A DNA stretch of 64,000 nt from Aphrocallistes beatrix (lineage: Eukaryota > Porifera > Hexactinellida > Sceptrulophora > Aphrocallistidae). Within the stretch, counting starts at the first letter, position 1. Every line of letters begins with the position of its first letter. The notes under the pieces are model-generated. The model was not told the DNA's origin. It did not search any database and saw only the letters and a program-made list of their open reading frames with translations. The stretch spans positions 1,779,001 through 1,843,000 of the forward strand of contig OY725506.1 in NCBI GenBank assembly GCA_963281255.1, in the 5' to 3' direction. Of the stretch, positions 1-12,100 are shown one piece after another. A program made the position numbers and the translations under genes.

Positions 1-1
1 T

Positions 2-190
2 TTTGACAATAGCACGACTGTCACAATAACTATGTCGAGGAATGACCTGTTAGCAATCAAATTCGACGAACATATTTGTAGATATCGAGGTAATTGTTAT
101 ATCTCCACCAACAGCTTCTTGGTTGAAGACTTTGCTGGGAATGAATTCTCCGTTCCATCGATTCCTCTAATTGTCTCCAATTTTATTTCT
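2..190 (+). repeat. Partial domain, C-terminal half of a slot-23 Cys-locked unit
   Basis: The window opens inside a domain. What remains holds the segment NDLLAIK, a C-x5-C loop reading ICRYRGNCY with Cys codons at 77 and 95, and a D-x-x-GN tail (EDFAGN). The RGNCY form matches the slot-23 domains that close each later super-repeat, so this is the end of an eighth super-repeat lying mostly upstream. By comparison with other slot-23 domains, its start should lie about 175 bp before the window. Confidence 0.9.
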
Positions 191-3100
191 GATAACCTCC
201 CTCCCCAATTGTTAAATTCGAGTCTCAATATGAACAATGGGACGCTCACACTAACCTTTAACGAACCAATAATACCACAAACATTCAATTTAAGTGGGAT
301 TTCGATCCAAAATCATCCAGTTGTCCCAACTGAAGTCTATCAACTGACATCTGGGATTGTGACTAACCCCAATTCTCTCGAAATCAAGATTGTCCTATCC
401 ACTTTGGACTTTAATTCAATCAAAAAAGCAAATCTTGCCTTTTCAACTTCAGATACTTACATCTCTCTCGCTTCAAACACGATCCGGGATAACTCGATAA
501 GCAAAATTGGCAATGACTTGACAACGACAGCTATTATTGTTTCGCAATATGTTCCAGACTCTACAAAACCACAACTTCTTGACTTCAAATTGGATCTTTT
601 TCAAGAAATTCTAACTCTCACCTTTAATGAACCTATTGTGTTACAATCTATCGAATTTGCTGGTTTTACGATTCGCTCGGACTGTCTGAAGAGCAGTTTA
701 AATCTTACTTTGTCTGGCGGTTTCATCGATACGAGTTCTGATTCTATTATTGTTCCCATTCGTCTTCTCTCTTCAGATATATTTTTTCTAGTTGGGACTA
801 TTGGCCTTGCTGATAATGAGAATAGCACTTATTTGGAGGTATTATCTAGTTCTTTCCGTGATTTCGCCAATAATAACGTCTCTAATATTCCATGTCTTAA
901 AACTGGCGTTCATATATCAGATACTGACAGAATGATTCTACTTGCATTCGTCCTCAATGTCAATTCCAGCACTCTAACTCTAACATTTGACGATGCTGCG
1001 AATAGTGCAACATTTGATGCTAGGGGAGTTACATTGCAAAATTCGATTACTCGAGTCCCTGGCAAATTTCATACACTCTCAAGCACTACTATTACGAATT
1101 CACCTTCAGGTTCAGTTGTGGTGGTTGATATTTCTGCTGCTGATCTATTTGCCATTAATACTATAGCAGACCTTGGCCTGTCAACCAACGATACTTTCCT
1201 TACTCTTCAAGCCTCCACCATTGATGATCTTTTTGGTATCGATGTTTTAGCAATCACCGATGGAAATGCTCTTCCAGCCTCACAAGTAATTCTTGATATG
1301 CAAATACCCGTAGCTCGTAGCTTCATTCTCAACTTGGATGATGGTTTGCTACAAATACTGTTCTCTGAACCTGTTAACCCTGAGAGTCTCATATTTGATG
1401 GTCCTAATGGGATGATAGCCCTGCGAAATGCTCTAAATCCTCCAATTTCACAACAACTTATTGTTACACCAACCTCTAACATATCGCGTGAAGAAGATGG
1501 TCTGACAATTACTTTCAACCTTATTCGCAGTGATTTAGATAACATTAAAATGAATGCTGATATTGGTACATCACTCTCAAATACTTTCTTATTCCTCCCT
1601 GAAAGAAGCATACAAGACTTTTCTCAAAATGGTATTCAGGAGTCAGTTCTCACATCTACACGGATTATTGATGATGATGAAAATCCCTCATTAGTATCTT
1701 TTACTTTTGATCTTAGTAACGAAGCATTGTTATCATTAACATTTTCTGAAGCCATCAATTCGACCACTCTCAATGTTAGCGCGATCATTTTAATGGATGA
1801 CCCAGGACGCATAGCCACGTTTCTTATGCTTGCAGCAGCCAAGAGTACGATTGCTCTTCAAAATGTCCTGAACATCACTTTGATTGATTCTGATAAATTC
1901 TTCATTCAGAAAGCACCTAACTTTGCCACTTCTACAGAAAATTTATACATCAGTTTTCCTTCTGAAATGGTTTTAGATTTTTCTGGAAATTACATAAATC
2001 CAGTTTCTATTAATGCCGCGATTCGTGTATCGGAATTTATTCCTGACTCTACTTCACCTAATTTGCTATCTTTTGCATTGAATCTTTCGAGTTCAATTTT
2101 AACCCTCTCTTTTGATGATGTTATAGAATTTTCTACGCTAAATTCTTCTGAAATTTCGCTACACTCAAATATCGCTGGTTTTCAAACATTCAGGTTGACA
2201 GGTGGCATTCCTATTGGTACAAACTCTGAAATAGTTAACGTATTGTTAGATTTTCCTGATGTGAACTATATCAAATCAAGCAGTAGTTTTAACCAGCCGA
2301 ACATTTTAATTTCTTTTCCTTCTACTCTTGCAAATGACACTAACTCGAATTCTGTCATTGCAGCAGCAAACTTTTCATCTTTCCTCTTCTCTTCCGATAC
2401 AATTCCCCCTCAGATTAGTTCTTTTAATTTAGATATCAACCGTACTCGAATATTTTTGTATTTTGATGAAATAATTAAACTGAACACCCTGAATCTCTCC
2501 ACATTAACGCTGAGATCTCAATCACAGGGCGGCGAATCTTACAGATTGCAAGAACTTTCGCTTATCACGACTAGCGATAGTCACATTGTAGAATTATTCA
2601 TTTCTCCAAATGACATTCTTTCGCTGTCAATGTTTAATTTCCTTGCAACTCAGAGAGACAACTCTTATTTAACTCTCGATGGTAGCCTTGTATTAGATTT
2701 CGATAACAACCCTTCTCTGCCTTCGACTACAGGCTTACAGGTGGATTTGTTTATTCGTGATACAACTAGACCTTATATTCAATCCTATGAATTAAACTTG
2801 TCTACGCGAGAGCTTACAATTTACTTCTCTGAGGCTGTCCAATTACACACTCTAAACATATCTAAAGTAACTATTCAAAGTTCTGCTATCAATGCTTCAG
2901 TGTCACAAAGGTTTACTGTAGCTAAGGCCATGGCATATGGTAATGCTTCTTCCCCTATAGTCACGATCATCGAAGAGGATTTCAACTACATTGCAGCTCA
3001 ATTAGCTCTAGCTGTATCATCCAACACTACTTTTCTCGTCGTAGATGATGCTGCAATCTTGGATGTGTTTGATAATCCATCTTTGCCACTAACCGAGCCA

Positions 3101-6100
3101 TCGTTTGAGCCACTTATATACACTCCTGATCTTGTTGCTCCTTCCCTCGTAGGATTTACCCTCAACCTTGACCAAGATAGACTGATGCTAACCTTCTCTG
3201 AGACGATAAATCTGTTTACTTTTAATGCTCGAGCCATTACTTTACTTAGCAATAAATCAGCTATTCCGGTTTCGTCATATCAATTCCAGCACCCTGGGGC
3301 GTTTGTAAACTTTTCAACGGTCTTAGATTTATATTTCGTTAGTCAAGATGTTAATGCACTTAAATCTGATTTTCAACTCGCTACAGATATTACTAACACA
3401 TTTATTTCTCATTCAAATATGCTTGTACGTGATATGAATGATAATTTCATTGCTGCCAGGAGTTTTTCTGAGGCTTTACAAGCATCGAATTTTATTCCTG
3501 ATAGAACTCCTCCTAGTCTTGTAAGATTCTCTATAGACCTCGAACAAGGAAATATATTACTTCTCTTTAATGAACCTGTACGATCTGCTTCTTCTCTCCC
3601 AGGAGAGTTAATTTTGCAAAATATGCAGCAGAGATCACTGTCAGGGTTTTCAAACTACGCTATATCACCTGGTACTTCTGTCGTCTTAATGAACAGTACA
3701 GAACTCATTTTGAATCTCCTACTCTCGGATATTCAAGGGGTATTTTTGTTACCTAATCTTTGCTTTAATCTATCTGATTGTTTTGTTTCTTTCTCACAGA
3801 ATTTGGTTGAAGATACTAATGGAAATCTGGTGATGGGTATTTCAAGTAGCACTGCTTTCCCTGCGAGCAACTTTACTGCAGATTCACTGAATCCTTCTCT
3901 TGCGCAATTCCTAAGTTTTGACTTCAATAGCGGCCAACTTTCCTTATCATTCTCTGAAATAATTGACGCATCATCAACCGAGGTTACTCAAATCAGTCTC
4001 AGGATTAATTCGAGAGAGAACGCTCAGGGAGTTACTCTCAGTGGAGGAAACTTTAGTTCAATTAATAGTGATGTTCTCAATATTACTCTCACTCAAGATG
4101 ATTTAAATAATGTGAAGAGGAACACAATTTTATGTAGGCAAGATGTGAATTGCTTTATCCGTATCAATTCCAGTTTTATTAAGGATATTTTTGGGAACCC
4201 AATTAATGAAGTGGCTACTGTCGCATTCTCACCAACTGAACATGCGTTTGAAATTATTAGCGACGTATCATCCCCTATGTTAACCAGCTTTTCTTTGGAT
4301 ATGGATAATCTTCTTTTGAAACTCACTTTTAACGAGATTGTGAACTCTCCCACACTGCGGGAGAATGCGATTACTTTTCAGAATGCAGCTGTTACTGATA
4401 ATCTCTATACCCTTACTGGTGGGAACAGACTCACTACGAGCCAAGATCTCGTTGTTTTATTGCGTTTGAGCAACTTCGATTCAATTCGTATTAAGGCCAT
4501 ATCAAATTTTGCCTCCAGCCTCAATGATACTTTTATTAGTTTCTCCTCTGATTTAATTATGGATGTTGGTGCCGGACCTATTGGCTCTCTAGCCAATAAT
4601 GTTCAACCTATCCTCAGTACTAATGCCTTTCAAGCTTCAAATTATACTCCCGATATCACACCTCCGTCTAATTTCATATTCAATAGTATCGATCTTGACC
4701 AAGGAACCCTTGTTTTCTCTTCTAATGAACCATTAAATAACCTGACTATAAATGCTTCCAATCTTCTTCTTTCTTCTTCTCAGATTGGTGGATCAATTCT
4801 TCGTCTCACTCCCACTACTGCTTCATATTTAGACCTGTCCACAAAGCAGCAACTCGAAATTACTCTTGATCCTAGGGATATACAATTTCTCAAGCTGGAT
4901 ACTGCCCTTGCTAATTCCCAGTCAAGTACCTTTTTAAAAATTGTATCTAATGCTATTCAAGATATCGCTGGTAACCCAAATAACATTACCTCAAACCTAC
5001 CTGTTGTGAACTATTTTGGTGATACAACTCCTCCTTCTCTTGTTGAATTTGAACTAGATGCAGATTCAGGAGTTGTTAAATTAACTTTTGACGATATTAT
5101 AATTCCATTTTCTTTCCAGCCGACTCGCATTAGTGTACAGAACAATGGTTCTGAGACCTCCACATTGCCATCCGAGCTAAAATACTCCCTAACAGGTGGA
5201 GTAACTGACAGTCCTAATGGATATGTAGTCAATTTTAATCTCACACAATTGGATTTTAATATCCTGAAAGCAAACCCTAACATAGCTTTGAACAAGGAGA
5301 ATACATATCTTTGTATTACAGCTGAAGTAATTTCAGATACTGCAGGATTAAATGCAATTGAGAGATGTTTGCAAGTTTCCAATTTTACTGCAGATGACAC
5401 CCTTCCAATACTGATTGCATTTACCTTGGATCTTGATATATATCGTTTGACTCTTAGCTTCTCAGAATCACTTGATCCGATTACATTTCGGCCTCAACTT
5501 CTGATGTTGTTAAATAATCGTCAGAATTCTCTAGCCACTGAAAGGATCTCCCTCACCTCCGGGATTCTTGAACCTACTTCTCAACCCAGTATTTATTTTG
5601 TTCAACTTTCCCAATCAGATATAAATAGAATCAATAGACTGCCGGATCTCGCTACAAAGTATTCTGATAATACTTACCTCATTGCAAATTTTAGCAACGT
5701 TTTGGATGTTAGCGGAAATCCTTTAATCGCTATCAACCCTGAGTCTGCATTAAACGCTAGTAGCTTCACATTCGATATGACTCCGCCGGATCTGATCAGT
5801 TTCACTATTGACCTCAATACAGGAATGGTCGTCATGTCCTTTTCAGAGGTTGTAATGGCTTCTAGTCTCATTCAATCGAAGATTATTTTACAGGAAACTG
5901 ACACTTCATCTATGCCATATTCTTTGATTGGCGGGGGGACATTATCAAATATCAATGACATTCTCCTTACGTTCACCCTGTCCAGGGATGACTTAGATCA
6001 AATAAAAATAAGAACCTATCTTGCTACTGGAGTTGCCAATGCTTTTATGAGGCTAGAATTGGCGGCTATTTACGATGTACACGATAATGCCATCATAGCT

Positions 6101-9100
6101 ATCCCTAACGGTTCTCCTTCTCCAGCCACCCTTGTCATTCCTGATATTACTACCCCCATTCTAGAAGATTTCTCTCTGAATTTGAACAATAGCATGCTTA
6201 TTCTAACATTTTCTGAAGCAATGAACGTATCGACTATCGACCTCTCTAATTTTATTATCCAGAACCAAAGACAATCTGTTCAACTCACTCTCATCCAACT
6301 GTCTTCACCTATGCTTCAACCTTCTGTTAATGAGAGGATTGTTTCCATCTATCTGAGTGACTTTGATACGAACAGATTGAAATCTACTCAAGGGATTGCC
6401 TCATCACTGACTAACACTTATCTATCGATCCTTCCTGGGGCTGCTACCGACATGTCTAATAATTCTCTCGAAACGATAAGTGGGTTTGATGGCAAGTTGG
6501 TCGACGAATTTACACCCGATGAGATGAATCCTCAAATTGGTGATTTTGAATTCAACCTCACATCTGGCATTCTTAGACTTACCTTTAATGAAGTGATTCA
6601 ACTCTCGACTCTAAACATCGAATCATTCTTTCTCACTAATTCTCCTCTTCCGGATATGGTTAACCTGACTGGAACAATTTCTAGTGAAGATAATATTGTT
6701 GTTGATATTAGTATAGCCCCAGTTATTCTTGACCTGGTTAAGGAATTTACTCAGTTGTGTACACCTACCCTCTCACTTTGTATACTCAATTTCCAGGATG
6801 ATTCTGTCTACGACTATGTCAACAACTCAATAAGTGCTGGTTCCATTGCTATCAACCCAAGTAATCTCACCCCCGATATCCGTGGTCCCATTCTTACTCA
6901 ATTCGAGATTACTACCAACCAGTTGAATGTAGGATTGATAGACCACTACGTTCTAACACTAATTTTCGACGAAGTGATTGATCCTTCAACTCTTGACATA
7001 ACTAAAGTTATCCTTCAGAGTGACGCTCTTAGCACAATCTCCTATCCGCTAACCAGCTCCAGCATAATTCGTGTTTCATCTTTTAGCAGATCTGTTCCTA
7101 TATCGATTAGTCCTTCAGATGTTCAACAGATCGTTCGTAGGGAGCCACTTGCAAACAATGTGTCTACAACATATATCAATCTGCAACCAAATGCAGTCAC
7201 CGACACCACTACTAATTCCAACTTGGATACTACGATACAGGTAACCAGTCACGCTGCAGACTTCATTCAACCTAGACTTATATACTTTTCGTACGATATG
7301 AATACTGCACTTATAACGTTTGAATTCAGTGAAAGGATAAATTCATCGACTGCGAATCTTAATCTACTCTCTCTGTTGGATGGTGTTAGCTCAACAAACA
7401 CTTACACTCTCCTTAGCAGCTCAATCCAAGATGAGAATGTTGTTATTAAAATCAACAATTCAGATCTTGTTCAGATACGCAGACTTTCTCCTCTCTTCTT
7501 TTCTCGAATCTCGACATTTGTAACTTTAGCTGAAGGATTTATTTTGGATCACAATGGCATCATTTCAGAGCCAATCTTGAACAGACAGGTAGATGAATAT
7601 ATTGTAGATGTTACTTCACCAAGTTTACTGCGATTTGACATCGTCTTCAATGAATCAAATGCTCAGCTTTCTCTGGAATTTTCTGAACCAATTAATTTTA
7701 CTAGTCTCAATTTGAGAGGTTTCTCTCTTCAAAATTCAAGGCTTAATAATTCTATTTCGTATACACTTAGTTCCGTTTATGTAACACAAGTGGTAGATAC
7801 TAAAATTCAGATTTCTCTAACAGAATATGATACTCAGAATATCCAAAGTATTGCCAATCTCGCGACACAAAGAAACAATACATTTGCTTCTGTGAACGGT
7901 AATTTAGTCCAAGATATTGATGGTAACCTCATCACGCCTATTTTTGATTTTGATGCACTACAGGTGACTAATTTTGGATTCGATAGTACTAGGCCAACGT
8001 TGCGAAACTTTGATTTAGATTTAAATACAAACCTTATTACTTTGCATTTCGACGAGTCTGTGTCTGTCGCTAGCTTGAACATCTCACTCCTCTACCTACA
8101 AGATTCATTGGCGTCAACAAATAGGGTTGCACTCGCAACTAGTATTCCCTTATCCGCAGACAGTGCAGACATACTTATACAACTAAGCGACTATGACCGT
8201 AACATTATTCTAAGTTCCCTCATTTGCAGAACTAAGTCAACCTGCTTTATCTCATTCAATGAATTGACAGTTACGGACGTAGTTGGAAATCTAGTTGATT
8301 CTATACCCAATGGCGCGGCTTTGATAGTTGATGCTTTTGCAATTGATGTGCAACCCGTTCGCTTATTAGAGTTTGTGGAATTTAATCTTGCGTCTGGTTA
8401 CCTGAGCCTAATGCTCTCAGAGACTATCAACGTCAATACTGTCAACGCAGCATACATTACACTTCAGACCCTGTTTGTTAATCCTTTACAATCATATAAC
8501 CTCACCGGCGGAAATGCCACTACCACTAATGGCACTTTCTTGCTAATTCAAATGAATACTATCGATCTTATCACGCTACAACGGAATGAACACCTTTGCA
8601 CTCAAAGAGGCAACTGCTATGTTTCATTGACTCCTCGCTTTATAATGGATATTTTTGGAAACGCAATTGAACAAGTACTGTCTAATTCTCCTGGCTTTAT
8701 CGTAACCAACTACGTAGAAGACCAACAGAATGCCTCATTGATCAAATTTGATTTTGATTTGAATAATGCTCAGCTCTCTCTTTCGTTCAGTGAACCTGTT
8801 AACCCTCTTACTCTCAAGACAACTTCTATCATACTGCAGTCCAGTGCATTTGTGGCCAACTCTAATCTATATTACCGATTAACTGGAGGAATCACGCAGA
8901 GTATTATTGGCTCTGTTATTTTGATACAGCTCACTAACAATGACCTAAATGAAATTAAAAGGCTCAATTTTTCAACAAATGAAAACGATACTTTTATTCG
9001 TGTAGATGGTGACGTTATTGAAGATATGGCTATTATTCCTAACATGGTGAATCCTTTGTTAAATGGAGCCGCTATTCGAGTTACAACTTACACTCCTGAC

Positions 9101-12100
9101 ACAACTAGTCCAGAATTACTAGATTATCAGCTCAACCTAAACACTGATAGTTTATCAGTTACATTTAATGAACCTATTCGACCGTCTACTCTCAATCTAT
9201 CACGTATTTCATTACTCATTGGCAGTACTAATCACTCTCTCACAGGTGGTGAGTTGACACCTATGAGTAGAATAGATGGCACCCAATTATTTACAATAAA
9301 TTTAGTGGCTGGTGACATATCTGCAATCAAATTAGCTGCTGCTGCGATCAGCTCCGTTGATCTTAGCATATATCACAACACAATCCTAGACATGTCTTAT
9401 GTACCAAATGCTGCACGATTTGGATTTTCAAAAGATGTCCTTTTCAGTGATATATCACCAGCTGTCTTGCTGGCTTTTACATTAGATCTGAATTCTAATC
9501 TTATCATTCTTACCTTCTCTGATGTTATTGATGCTTCATCTGGCGATGTGAAATTTATTCGTTTGCAAGATTCATCAGACAATGTATTCTACAATTTAGA
9601 AGACTCGAATATTGACTCTTTAGATAGTCATATTATATTCATTCGACTCTCTGACAATGATGTATACCGTGTGAACTCCATTGCAGGTCTAGCTACAAAT
9701 AGTAATGATAGCTACCTCACGATGCAAGCTTCGGCCTTTAATGACTATACAGGCAATGACATCCTTGCTGTCACAAACGATAACAAAATCGCTGCAACTC
9801 CTTTTATCCCAGATACTATTATTCCTATTCTTACTAACTTTTCTTTGGACATAAATATAGGTTTGCTCGTCCTTACATTTAATGAAGCTGTTAACACAAG
9901 TACTATTGACTTCTCAGATATTACTATTCAATCTAATTCTACTGGTGAAATACTTGTCTCTCTAACACAAGGTTCTATCAATGCTACTAACAATGGGATG
10001 AATATAAATATATATATCAGTCGAATTGATTTAGATAGTTTAAAAATAATACAGTCCTTAGCTACCTCTTCGGCTAATACCTATATACACCTGTCGCAAG
10101 GAAGCATTCTTGACTTTTTTGAGAATGAGATTGCTAACACGATCAAATTGGTTGAAACTATTAATCCGGACTCAATCAACCCAATGCTTTTAAGTTTTGA
10201 ATTGGCTCTTAACGCAACCCCATCTTTAACTTTTACTTTCTCAGAACCGATCGATTTCAGCTCTTTTAACTCTCAGGCAGTTTCAATTCAATCCCAATCG
10301 AACACCTCTACTTTTATTTCTCTCACTGGTGGTAATTTAACTTTGATTGCCAACAACATTGTGAGATTAGCACTAAGCACTCCAGATTTGATGAATATTC
10401 AATTGAATCGGAATTTGGCTTCATCTCGTGATACCACTTTTATTAGCTTTGAGTCTAATCTTGTGAATGATAGTATCGGGAATTTCAATGTGCCTGTTTC
10501 TTCAGACAATGCTCTGCCTGTCCTCCTCTTCACCCCTGACACAGAGCCACCTGTCCTTGTCTACTTCTCTCTGGACATGCAAGCTAGATCACTCACTCTG
10601 GTGTTCTCTGAAGTTGTGGACACTGATACAATCGTTGCTTCAGGATTTACACTGTCCGATGCTAGATCTCCAATTCAATCCTATACTCTTACAGGATTTA
10701 TGAACCTTCTCTCTCCAAACAATATTTTATCTCTACAAATAAATTATATTGACTTTAATTCTATCACTTCTCTAGATCAACTTGCTATTTCCAAAGAAAC
10801 TACTTTCCTTAGCTTTATTTATGCCGCTATCAGAGATATGAGTAATAATGCAATCATAGCTGTTCCAATCCCCATTTCTATACCTGTATTCATCTTCACT
10901 CCTGACGTAACTAATCCAACTTTTGTTAATTTCTCAATTTCTCTGGACAATCTTAGTCTAAGCTTGACATTTTCGGAAACGATTGATCCTTCAACATTTT
11001 TACTAGACTATCTTACTCTCTATAGTAGTAGTGATCTCTCTACTGCAACTTCATTTAATATTTCGACTAATACTACTCTCACCTTGTCCCTTTCAACTAT
11101 CACGGAGATATTTTTGACTCTTGAAGATGCCAATGCTCTCAAGAGGATTAGAGAACTAGGTTCTAACTCGAGCAACACCTTCCTCTTAATTCGTTCTGGC
11201 GCTATCAATGACACGTTTGCCAATCCTTTAATAGGTACGCCCCTGCCATTAAGACCATTCTCATATATTCCTGACTCTACGAAACCTGCTTTGGTTGCTA
11301 CCCACTTAGATATGAATACCGGCATATTGCTTCTAACATTCGCTGAAATTGTTGATGGTGATTCATTTAGAACTAATTTCATTACTCTCAAAAGCAATAG
11401 CACCGAATCCTTCCTAAACTATACGCTCCAATCTTCATCTAGCACGACAGACGATAGTCCCATCATCACTGTTACTTTAAGTGATTCTGATCTAAATCTT
11501 ATAAAGTCTATCCGTCCGTTGGCTATCAGTTCTGAGTCCTCTGTGGTTGAGATCTTGGGCGGAACGGTTCGTGACATTGCTGGAAACTTCAACGAATTAA
11601 TGCAAAGCAACTTCTCTGATTTTATCTCTGACTTTAGACCACCTTCCTTGTTAAATTTCGTACTTGATATGAACTTGGGGCAACTCAACATTACGCTCTC
11701 TGAGGCAATCGATCCTCTTACAGTTGATGTAACATTCCTTACTCTACAGAATTTTACATCTCAACAATCTTCTTTTTCGCTCACTGAAGGCCAATTTACA
11801 TTATATCAATCAACCAATTTATTAATATATATTAATTCTTCAGACCTCAATTCTATTAAGATTAACCGATATCTAGCTACAAGTTCGCTAACAACCTACC
11901 TCTCCTTTGGTATGTTGTTTCTAAGGGACACGTTTAGCAATCCAATTGAGGATATCCCCACTACAAATGGCAGAGCAGTATCTCTCTTCGTTCCTGATAT
12001 GACCGCTCCGACTTTAATTACATTTAATATGGACGCTGCCAATGGTTTGATCGTACTCATATTTGATGAAGCAGTAAATGTAATTGATTCATTTAACGTG

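Larger units (their letters stand above)
191..8719 (+). repeat. Super-repeat 1, 23 Ig-like domains, complete
   Basis: This unit is 8,529 bp (2,843 residues). Domain starts, slots 1 to 23: 191, 557, 920, 1295, 1673, 2045, 2396, 2759, 3128, 3500, 3881, 4262, 4652, 5021, 5393, 5774, 6143, 6518, 6875, 7259, 7607, 7982, 8345. Each start is the Asp (or its equivalent) of the D-x-T-x-P linker. C-x5-C loops sit in slots 10, 11, 22 and 23. Slot 3 ends in ITDGNALPA, and slot 19 has an extended strand. Peculiar to this copy are extra non-standard Cys pairs in slots 2 (codons 683, 893), 14 (5312, 5366) and 18 (6758, 6779, C-x6-C). Confidence 0.93.

Noticed and set aside
10467-10703. Plus-strand open frames in the third frame (also 14946, 41274, 43200 and 51681)
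   Set aside because: They overlap intact domains of the main frame and their translations are Leu/Ser-rich shadow sequence with no domain logic.
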